From NCBI RefSeq assembly GCF_901709675.1, contig NC_051092.1:6330491-6394490 (forward strand): DNA of 64,000 bases. The letters run 5' to 3'. Shown here in pieces: positions 44,701 through 56,700 of the stretch. Each line of letters starts with the position of its first letter. Position 1 is the first letter of the stretch. The stretch comes from Syngnathus acus (lineage: Eukaryota > Chordata > Actinopteri > Syngnathiformes > Syngnathidae). The notes under the pieces were generated by a model that did no database searches, was not told the origin of the DNA, and saw only the letters and a list, made by a program, of their open reading frames with translations. A program made the translations under genes and the position numbers.

Positions 44701-47700
44701 CTGGGATTTTTATTTGTTGATACTCTGAGTATATTATACTGATTTGTGCATGTTCTCTTATATATGGAAATTAACACACCTGCACCTTATAGTCCAGTGC
44801 GTGTTATAAATTAACAAAACAGGGTTTCCACTCATTTTAGCTGGCACATCTTGTATTCGGGTTCGGTTTACAGTCCAGAAATCACAGTATTCAAGTATTG
44901 ACGCAGTAAAAAGTAATGGTAATAACACCCATAGGTAACTGATTTCTTGCTTTTCATTAAGGGGGTAATCTAATTTTACCAAAGTTGAAACGCTGTTATT
45001 ATTGTATATTAAATGTGGTGGTACGATTATAATTGATCATTTTATGACTACTGCATAATCCAAATACATTCTGGCACCACAAATAGGCTGCTTGTTGGGT
45101 AGAGCTCCTTAAAAAGACAAAAGATCATGAATTCAGCACTATTTCAAATTCATTGAGGTCAAATCAACAACATCCATGTGAAATGTACATTGTGCCCCCG
45201 ACCAAAGACTTTGTTGACATCCGTTGAGGGACTGTTTAGCCTGAGGAAACTAGTGCTTACGCCAAAGAGAAACAGGATGTCTGATAAGAGCTTTGAAATG
45301 CTGCTGCTTCTGAGACACAAGAATTGTTTTGAAGGGTAAAATGGGTAGCCTATAATATTTGAAAAAATATTTGAAATCATGTGAGTTCTACAGATTATCT
45401 GTCTCAAGTTATGAGCATTTATTTAATTGCTACAATTACTGTGAACATATTTTATATTATTAAACTGTTAAAGTTTTAAAGCAATACATGAACCATAGAA
45501 TGTCTGCAAGACCACTTATATAATATTTGAAATCATGTGAGTTCTTCAGATCATCTGTCTCAGGTTGTGAGCAATTATTTAATTTGCTACAATTACTGTG
45601 AACATATTTTATATTATTTAACTGTTAACGTTTAAAAGCAATACATGAACCACAGAATATCTTAATGCCACCGGGCGGCCGCATTTTCTAACCAGATGCA
45701 GAACAAAAATGACAGTGGAAATATTAAACAAAATAACCACGTACTGTGATTTTTTTCAGTGCAAAGGTCTCGCTTGCATAGTAACCATTCCAGGATGGCA
45801 TAAATTGCCGAACAGCAACCCAACATAAGGTACAAGACCTTTTTCACGAATATCAAATCACAGGAAATGTTAATGTTATTGAGATACTATGTCTGCATGC
45901 CATTCCTTCCATCCATTTACTGAACCACTTATCCTCTCGATGGTCGTGAGCATGCTGGAGCCTATCCCAGCTGTCTTAGGGCGGCAGATGGGGTACACCG
46001 TGAACCGGTCGCCAGCCGATCGCAGCAGGTCATTACAAATCCACAAAAAAATATTAAGCCGACTCATCTTGAAGTATACAGTGGAGTTTACGACATGGTG
46101 CTAGTGCAACTATGTCATGTCTACCTAAATGTAAACCTCCAATATACAAGTATTTGTTTACCAGGGAAGACGGGTGGTTGCCACCCTTCGCCCCCACCAA
46201 ATAACTAAAACTAATACAAAGAAATATTGAACGAAAAATCTGTGAATAAGTGAATTCACAGCTGCTGAATAACTGTGGTAGTCTACTATGGTAGAGGAAA
46301 CATGTAATTGAATTTAAGATTTCATTTTGCTCCCTTTTTATTTTTTTGATAAACTTAATCAAGGAGTCACTCAGAGTGTATTCGCCACGGGCCGCCAGTT
46401 GATTGTCAGCTCTTGAAAATGTCCACTTATTGTTCTCATAACCTTTTTGTCGCAATTATACGCACCTTCACCTGTTCTTAATATCTGAACCTGCCTCAGT
46501 GTTGCTCTCGAATTGCTTTCCTTCAATTTTGGTCTTGAATTATACTTCCTAGTTTTTCTTTTGGTCATGACTACAACCTGCCCTGTCTCAAGATATACTG
46601 TGCTCGATATCAAACTGGGACAGAGAACAGAATATTTTAACAAAGTGTTAATTTCGTAAGTGCTACACAAAAGCCGGGACCGTTAGTTTGCATTTATAGA
46701 GTTCTTCAAATGTTTGCCATAAAAATCCATTATGTTTGTACGGTGGCAACAAGGTCTTGGGTGCCTGTACTTCATCAAGCAGAGCCACATAAAATTGTGT
46801 TATTAAAGTGAGCCAAAACACATTGACTGGACACAAGGGAGGTACTGGAGACATTATATTGAAGTTATTAGTTATATTGCTTCTATAAATCTAACAGAGC
46901 AAATGGTGCAATAGGGTTGACTGCTAAGGCATGAAATTGAAAAAAATGAAATATACAGAGCATCACCATGCTTCACTTGATGACTCCATAACATATTATT
47001 CAGTATTGCTAATGGTCAATTTATGTGTATCAAGTCATTTAATCATTTAATGAAGCAACCTAAAAAATGGAGGTGGGCATGGTGTCAGCTTGGGTGACAT
47101 GCAATGTGTGTGTTTCCTTTTTTACTTGAATAAATAAGTAAAGTGACATTCCCTTACAATTCCTGACAGCAGATTGCAGATGATAACCACATCTCTTCAG
47201 GAGCAGGATGAATCACTGACCATGCAAATATTGCATTTGACAGCTGTCCGTCAATATCTCATCGGGGCTGAAGGAGCTCGAGCTTATTCCTTTGGCACAT
47301 TAAATCTTGCAAATTGGAAACTATCGTGGAAAATAGTGAGTACACTTTTCAAACAGTAATCCATTGCTCCTGTTGTTGAAAATAATGCTGTGATATTTTC
47401 ATTATCAGTCCACTGCTGTCAGTATTTCAGGCCGGCCCAGTCAGTGGTGAAGTTTTAAAAAATGACATCTGACTTTCAAAAACAATGACACAACAATAGA
47501 ATCTGAACAGACCATATTTATAGATCCAAGATATTTTGAGCTGCTTCTAATTTTGCTGTTTTGCCCAGCCATTCTACTGCTTCATTTCGTACAGCTTCCT
47601 TGGAAAGGTGAGACGGTCTTATTCTGAGATAAAAGAGCCTACGACTTATAAGAAACGGAAGAGTTCATTTAAGACAGGTGGTCTAGATGAATCGACAAAA

Positions 47701-50700
47701 TAATTACATTACAAATTATTTAAGTTCAAAACAATGTTGCATTACATTAGTATAATTTTTGGTATCCTGTATATGTAAAAATATTTGCATAATCAATTCA
47801 TGATCAAGTCTTTTCATCACAATACGAGAGAATAATGACCACTAAATTATGCAATCTCATCATGAGGAAAACTGTAAAAAGTCCTCAGACACCCTGAATA
47901 AAAATGAGCCTTAAAGTTGCCGGAAGGAAAGAAAAGGAAGTTTTTTTTTCCACTGACATTTGGCACTGAAACAGTTTTCATAGTTGTGCCTTGGCCTCAA
48001 ACGTGTGTACAGTACTTCGTGCTTCCAAAAGCAAATTCCTCACAGTCCTTAGAGTATGTGCATACAAGTGTTTGTGAGGTCAGAGTGATCTTCTGGTAGT
48101 TGAGATTGAGTTCAACCAAATACGCTCTTAAAGAAAAGTCTTGGGTAGGTAGGCAAAAAGATCCAAAGGACATTGAGAGAACTTTAAAGAACAAGTTTTC
48201 CAATCGGAGTTTCAAGTAAAACCTAACGTTTGCATTAGCACTGCAAACTAGTTCACTACACTACTCTGTCATCAACGTGTTCGCCTCATGTCAACTTGAG
48301 TTCAGTCTCGCCATCAGTATTCTCATGCTGCTGCTGCAAGAACTACAGGAAGGGTCAACAAACCTTCAGCTTGCCCCGTGGCAGCACATCACACTGTGAG
48401 CTGCTGTTTGGCAAAATGCTCTAAACTCTTCAGTCTAAATGCAGCCAAATACAGTATTGATCGTTGAACAAACAGAGTTGGAAGTCTTGGTGGTTTCAAA
48501 ACACCTGCGAACTGAATTATTTATCTATTGGCTAGATACTTTCAGAATGATTTGCAATGACCTATAGTGATTTTTTTAATATATATTTCTGTCAAATAAT
48601 ACTACAAACATGAAATATGGAAGAGACTTGTGCAGCTGAAATCATCTTTTGTTATTCATTTTGAAATTTGAAACCCATTTTGCGCATAAGTGGAGTTTTC
48701 TTACGTTGGATTTCTTCACAGATGGGTGCAGTTGCGAAGGAAAATTTTGGATGGATGGATGGATGGATGGATGGATGGATGGATGGATGGATGGATGGAT
48801 GGATGGATGGATGGATGGATGGATGGATGGATGGATGGATGGATGGATGGATGGATGGATGGATGGATGGATGGATGGATGGATGGATGGATGGATGGAT
48901 GGATGGATGGATGGATGGATGGATGGATGGATGGATGGAGGGATGGACGGATGGATATGGGATCTCGTTCTTTTGAGTATGAACCACAGCTCATGAGGGT
49001 AGGAATGTAGATGGACCAGGAAATCTTCTTCACCAATACAATCCGATTGAGAGGCCGCATCACAGCACACATTATAAGTAGATGTTTCGCAATAATTTTA
49101 TTTTCAAGTCATTTCAATGAACATTGTGGCATTTTCATTCTTTAAATATAGGTAACTAGCAACTTCCCCCATCGATGCATTTGTCATTAATAATGGTCAA
49201 CCTATTTTCATACTTGTTAAAGATTGACTACAAAATGCCTCCAATGTTTCATTATGGAAAAAGTTGAAACTAAAAAGATTTTTTTTTTTTACTCTGATAC
49301 TATTTGAAAAATGGTTTCAAAAACACATGCCTGTAAATAAGAGGTCAAGCAGTGGACTGGAGTGAGGAGAACGGATTGTGTACATGATTAAAGTGTAAAG
49401 GTCACTATTTTGTTTTATGTTACAACAACACCAACCTTGGCCACATTTGCAAAAAAGAAAAAGAATGGTTAACCGGCTGGCAGCACAGTGACCTTGAGGT
49501 GCTTGCAAGGATTTTATCTGCTTCAAATACATGCATGTTCAAAGACTCTAAATTGTGTACATTTAATGGTTGTGCTAATAACCTCGTGTGCCTGTGAGGT
49601 TTCCAAACAGCAGGGTTGAAACTGTTAATAGAGACACTGAACATGCATTCAATGTGTCAACTCAGAAGGTGAAGGAATATTAAACAGCTGGAGTTTGTTT
49701 TCAAATATTTACTTTTTAATGGATTTCCACCACATTCCTGTTAGATTTCTTGTTGCACACATTTCTTTTTGCTGTCACAGTCTACCAATAACAAAACCTT
49801 CTCTTTTAAGACTTTCCTCTGTCTGTGTGCATGCGTGCGTGTCATGCATACTGCTTGCGGGCAATTCAAATGTTCTGTTATTTGCATGGTAATTCACAAA
49901 TTCATAATTTCACCAAGTGTGTTGTCATGAAAAGTTTTCTTGGTCCGCTATCTCATTTGAAAAACAGAACAAGTTTTTAAAGTTAATCCCACTCCTCAAG
50001 GCAAACGTTTTCAGTGCAGAGTAGTGTGTGACGAAGAACCCCCCTTTTTGCTTTTTAGGCTTATTTTACACTTAAGGCTATTTGAATTTGTGAAAGAAGG
50101 GTTTGGGGAGTTTTGTTTTTATTTTAAAGGGATGGGAGGCTTTTTTGTTGCTGTTGCTCAAGGACAGAGCTCTGCTGAAGTTGGGTCCTCTGCTGCTATA
50201 TGGTAGCTTTCAACAACAACAAAGTTTCTTTACGTGACCAAAACATGTGATAAGAGCAGCAACTTGTTTTTATTACTTGGACACCACATTTGACCTAAAG
50301 ATCCCAAACGTGTGGGGCACACTGAAAAGGCCAACCATAACCTCTGATACCTGCAAATCGCTTTGTAAGAGGATTTTAGCTGGCTTTCATGTAGTTTGTC
50401 CTAAGACCAGTCGAGAGCAGTCAATTGACCCTCCTTACATTCTTTACACTGCATGAAGAAGCCAGAAAAACTGAGACAATAATGGGGAAAGAAAACAGAC
50501 TATGGTATAATAGATCGGCCAACTCTTATTTTGCAATGATTGGTTGTTGTTGTTTTTTTAATCTTAAAGTTAGTAGTGACTATGTTTGAAGAAGGAAAGA
50601 ACGAAACAAAGACAAAAAACTGAGAATGTAGTAAAGAAAGTTTTCAACATTGGTGAAACCAAGCACCAAGTTCATCATTCCCTTGGGTGGAGTCAGCACT

Positions 50701-53700
50701 TGCTGTTTCTTTCGAGGTAGACAGTTCTGCAGAATGAGTGAAAAGAGTTGAGGCAACAGCCAGCTGAGGAAGGTCTGACACTTGACTTCCTCCCTCAAGG
50801 TGCAAAAAAGAGGAGCACTCAGTGAGTTCCAGTGCCAGTGGCAGCAGTTGAGCTGAGCAGAGACAACAATTGATAGAGGGACCTATTTAAAAGTTGCTGA
50901 CATCTTTTACTTGCCAAGAAACTGAGGGGAATGTTTCACAGTTGACTACAAGTGTACAGCTTTTGCATTGCAAGTATCCTACAAGACATTTTCCCGAAAA
51001 GTTCCACAAAAAAGTCCTGATTCAATTGAAATGACTTAAAATGAAATCCTGCTGGTATGATTAGCAATAACCAGATCTAGATTCAATTAGATATTAGCAA
51101 TAATTAGAACTATTTAAAAGTTCAGACATCTTTTAATTGCCAAGAAACTGAGGGGAATGATTCACAGTTGACGAGCATTTGCACAGCATTCAATCAGACA
51201 TTTTCCAAAAAGGTTCCACAAAAACGTCCTGATTCAAATAAAATGACTCAAAATACAATTCTGCTGGTATGATTAGCAACGTCAGCCCAGATGTTTTAAT
51301 CATCGTAGGCTTATTTTTGACAATTGGCTGGTGATTGGCTGACGACAATTATAGCTTCAAGTCTGACGGAATTTGCTGTAGATCACCTGCCGCCCTAACA
51401 AGCATGGAAGCAATGTAGACAAATAATCTTTTAAAAATATTTCAGACTTCCTGAAGTTAAAAAAAAAGTAGTTGTTTCTTTGATCCAGGGAAAAAAAACA
51501 TTATTTTAATAGGTAATACATCTTTCAACTTTGGTAGAAGTCCACACATTTTCACCCCCCATTTTATCCAAAAGGTTCATGGCCAAGTTAATCTGTAAGT
51601 GTGGTTTGTAATAAAGAAAAGAAGTGAATCGCCACATTTTAAATCCTACTTCAAGAAATACAAAAAAATAAATAAATACTGCAGGAGTCACCTTGCACGG
51701 CCAATTGCCTGCAAGAGTTCACTGACTTCTTGAGACTCAACAAATTATAGCTGCTAAAATAACTTCTGCATCCTGGTGGAACGAACATAAATTATGATAT
51801 TACTGTCCATTGTTAGTGCACACCTAATTGACCCGTAATGGATTTGAAAAACAGAATTTCACCTTTTTCATTGCCTGCTTGAAACACTTTCTCCTTCCCA
51901 GATGGATTTGTACAGCAATCCATCTGGCATGTCAAGTTACCCCTGCAGTGCTCAGGGCTGTGATAATCAGAAAATATGAGAAAATAGTTCCACTGTCACA
52001 CCAGATTCATGTGAATGATGGCTGCAGGAACAAATCTGTTTTCATATACGTAATAATCCAACTGTTTGACAGTTTACAAGTGTGACTGTTACTGCGTATA
52101 CTGCAACACTTTAAACAAATGGGAATTGGCTTTTACAAAGAGAAGTGCAGTATCACATTGAACCAACGGATGTTTAAAAGTTTACACATTATTTTTGTAA
52201 AATTCAATGTTGTATATCAACTGAAGGTTCTTGTCAGCTTTCTACACTTGCAAATGTAGTTGGTCTAAGGAATATTACGTTTTATTAAGACAACATGCAT
52301 CATCCTGGAATTAGATGACTGGATTGTATACCATTATCCAATTGGTTTTTATAGTGTGCTCAAAATTATTAGGCAATAGCTCGTCTACACAGAATGCATT
52401 TTTACAGTTCAATAATAACTTTTTTTTTCCGTTGTCCATTTTCTTTTAATCAAAACTAACAATTATGGTGGGTTTTTTTTGTTGATCTTTTTTTTTTAAC
52501 CAAAACTACCTATTATGTGTCACGTCTTGTCCCCAGCCGTTCCACTATGTGTTTGTTGTCATGGTTTCTGTCTGTGTGCTCGCCCCTCCCCTCCTGTGTG
52601 CCCAAGATTAGTTTGATTATTCTCACCTTCCTCTTGTTACCTGTCGTGTATATAAGTCCTGTCTGCCCCTCACGCCCCGTCGGTTCACTGTGTGTGTTGT
52701 TGTTGTCTTGATGTCTTTTGGTTCCTGTTGTCTTAATGTCTTCACGTCCTTTGTTTCGCGTCCCTGTCGGTTTGTTGTTTTGTTAAGTCATGGCAGCTTG
52801 CCGAATCTATTAGTTTGTTTTGCTGAATAAACCCTGGTCCAAGCTGCATTTGGTCGCCCTGCTCCATCCGATTCCATGACGTTATGGTGTTTTTCTGAGG
52901 CCCAAATGCACTGCTTTATTATTTTAACATCTCGTTTTGGGTGGCTCAACCACAAATCATAATGACCTCAGTCCCATGTGCTTCCTAAACAATAGCAGGT
53001 CATGAATATCACGTTTCAAAATCTGTGCTGCTACATTTCCAGGCAAAGACGGGTTCAAGTTTTTCAAAACTTCTTTATGTTGCAGAAAACACATACAATA
53101 ATTCCTCTTTTTTCTGTGCGGGCATTGGGCAATTTATTTTTTTGACTTGTCTGGTCAAAATGTGAAGTTTACGGTCTGTACAGAACATTGTATTTACTTA
53201 GCACAGCATTTTAATGGATAATGTAATCTTAATTGCATTGATTTTGAAACGTAGGTGTTTGAGTTGGCGGCGTCCTGAAAAGTACAATACTAGCAGTCCG
53301 TTTCACCAATCATACAGCTTGTGAGAGAATGTTTTACTTCAAATTATTGAAGAGTTTGCTTTTAAATTTGCCGGAAATAATTTGAGACAATTTTTGGACT
53401 GGAGACACGCAGTCTCACCAGTCCAGAGAGAAACACACAAAACAAGTTAAAGCAAAGCATTCATGTAAAATGAATGTTCCCTGGGAGCAGTTCATTTTTT
53501 TAAATTTTTTTTTTATTCCTGCAATTTAGCGTAAAGATGTGTCTTGTTGGTGTTTCTTCACCAAATGCTCCACATATCAAATGGAAGCGCAGATGTGCTA
53601 CAAAAAGTATACTTCCTGTTTAGAACTAATGGGATTTGGAAGACCTTAGCATGGGAAAAAATACCATCATGTTTAAAACTTTAAGTGATATGCAAGTTGA

Positions 53701-56700
53701 AAAGTTAGTTCAGAGGAAGTGGGACAGAACTTGTGAGTGTCAGTTTCAGTTCAGTTTAAATTTCAAAGGTTAGATGTTGTATAGTTCTTGTCACACGCTT
53801 ATCTTAAAACACTGTGTACAGCTGTTGCTCATACCCTTTTGAAGGTGGAGGTAGAATGTCCAAAATGGAGGCAAGCAGGCATGCAGGCCGAGGGAGAGAG
53901 GCAATGGCAGGCAGGCATGCAGGCCGAGGGAGAGAGGCAATGGCAGGCAGGCAAAGGTGGTAGGCCAAGCAAGGATAGGGGGGAGAGAGAATGGCAGGCA
54001 GGCAAACAGGTGGCACACAGGTACAAATCCAAATTGTTTGTAATTCAACTAAGGTTTCAACATAAAGGGTTCAAAGAAGTAAACTAAAGTTTGTTTTCTA
54101 AATTCCAAGTTTCAAGTTCCAAAAATTACAAGCTTGGAGCAGACTTGAAGTAGCTTGAAGCGGGCTTTTTAGCGGTAAAAAACTATGTCACTACTATCTT
54201 CCTTCCTTGTCTAACTGAGACTGACTACCGAGTGGGAGCAGCCTATTTATTTCCCTGATCAGGTGACTGATCAGGTGACCAAAGGCTTTGTCAAATAAAA
54301 GTCCATGGCCCAAGGCCAGCGAATTTTAAACAAAAATAAGAATTTAAGCTAAGGAAACTAAATTGGCTCCAACAGAACTTGTTGGATGGTGTTATGCCGA
54401 ATCTTTATCTTCCTGTTGATGGGGGGCAATGACAGTAATTGGAGGGGAATTTGCATTGCAGATGTGCCTTTTGTAGAACACAATTTATTGGCCAACAAAC
54501 ACTGAGATGGATGTATGCCATCTGTCAAAGAGAAAGCAGCAGATAAAATTAACATTTGGGAAGGTACAAGGAAGGTAAAGGCATGTTGGTGCATCTCACT
54601 CAGCTGTGGGAGCGTCATGGAAAGTATTTCCCTGGGGAGTTTAGGTGAGGAGATGAAAACCACACAGATGACAAAAAAGGTAGGGTTGTGAATGAAGACA
54701 GAGCCAGGCAAAGGAAAAGGCAGCTTTCAACAGGTTGTGGTCGAGCAGTTTAACATATTTAAGTTCAGAATGGATATTTGTGTGCCCACAATTTTAGTCA
54801 TAAATGTTTATCCATAAACAGAACTGTATTTCCTCTCCCATTGTATGTATTGAAATAATGCTGATGTTTTTCGGCGTCTGCAAATTCAGTTCTTAAGCGG
54901 CAAAAACCTCAATGGTCTTTATGTTAAAAGTGATATAGTAAATGAAACTCTGTGACGTAGAATGAAAATCAAAATACTGTGGTCAGTGGTTAACAAAGTC
55001 CAAAGTGGAACAGAAAAAAAGAGTTCAAATCATCATAAATCATTCTACTCTCTCCTGAGGCTTTAGCTGAATAAGCATGAACGGTAAATTATTAATTTAA
55101 TCACTCAAAATATGTTTTGCTTTTTCTTTTACTTTTGTGTGGTTCCACCACGGATGGTCACGTGACGTCAGCTATTTTTGAACAGTGCATCGGGAAACAA
55201 TTCACAGAGCTTCACTTTTGCCATCTTTTGTGATTTTAAAGCCTCATTACAAAATGGAATCAATTCACTTTTTCTTCTACAATATTTGACACCCAATACC
55301 CATAATGACAATGTTATTTATTTATTTATTAATTTATGTATTTTGACATTCTTTTGTTTATTTAGAATAAAAAAAAAAAAAAGAAATCAAGTGAAAAAAA
55401 GTGGTTGAAGGATGCCACTAAGTTCAAAATTCGGGGGAGGTGACCAAAAACCTGATGGTCACTCTGTCAGAGTTCCAGTGGTCCTCTGTGTGTGGTTGGA
55501 CTAGAACCTTCAGGAAGGGCAACCATCTCTGAAGCATGCCATCAATCAGGCCTTTATGGCAGAGTGGCCAGATGGATGCCACTCCTGAGTAAATGACACA
55601 TGACAGCCCTTCTGAGGTTGGCCAAGAGGAGAGGAAAGACTCGGATGACAAAAAAGAATATTCTCTGGTCTGATAAGATTGGATGGATGGATGGATGGAT
55701 GGATGGATGGATGGATGGATGGATGGATGGATGGATGGATGGATGGATGGATGGATGGATGGATGGATGGATGGATGGATGGATGGATGGATGGATGGAT
55801 GGATGGATGGATGGAATTTATTACTTTCCAATACCTTTTTAAAACCATCACAATATTTTTAATACCAACACGACTTTGAGCTGCAACTATGACAACATTT
55901 CAAACTTCAATGTTAGGGGTTACTAATAAAGTTCCATATTATATTCGTTTTCTCACATGACCTTCTGAGTGGGTAATTGCACACAGAGGACAAAATGTTT
56001 TTTCATTGTTATGTGTAGAAAGAGCACACACCACTTTTGCAGCGCTACACTCGCTTACACAATCATTCTTATTGTGGATTCAACCTTCGCCTACAATTGT
56101 GGCATTACATTATATACTACAACATCAGATGTTTTTTAATTAAATAAATTTGCCAATATTATAGCTACTATTACAGATAATCAACAGTAAGCTAAATCGT
56201 TAAAATAATCAACAATCCATGAAAATATTTATTTACGGACAGTACTCACTCTCTCTAACACACACACAAGCACGAACAACCTTGGCCACAAATATGGTAT
56301 TTAATTTTCCTTAGGTACAACATAGGGCAGTGAGATACATAAGTTAGAAAAAATTCATGATTTTACCATGTATTGTATTCTATGATATTTATTATTAATT
56401 ATAGGTTCACATGTCCCAGGAATTTGGCACCAAAATATCTTGAAGTCACACAGTCAATCTCTAAAAAACAAACATGTATGTACATCTGTTTTATTTTCTG
56501 TGAACGCGTATTGAGACTTTCATTGAACACGAGGGCAAACGATCCGGCTTTGCTGTCACTCGTAACTTGCTTCTTCTTGAAGTATGGCGCTAAACCGAAC
56601 TTGATTGCGTAGCTGGTCTTGTCCTTGCCGCACACAAAGCTTTTTTGCTATTTCGGAGTCATTAAACATATTGTGGAAGCACTCTCCTATCTCCCCATTT

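Noticed and set aside
48642-49072. Repeated WMDG and HPSI proteins at 48642-49072 and 55424-55879
   Set aside because: They are translations of (GGAT)n microsatellites, open in several frames at once, which is a composition effect.
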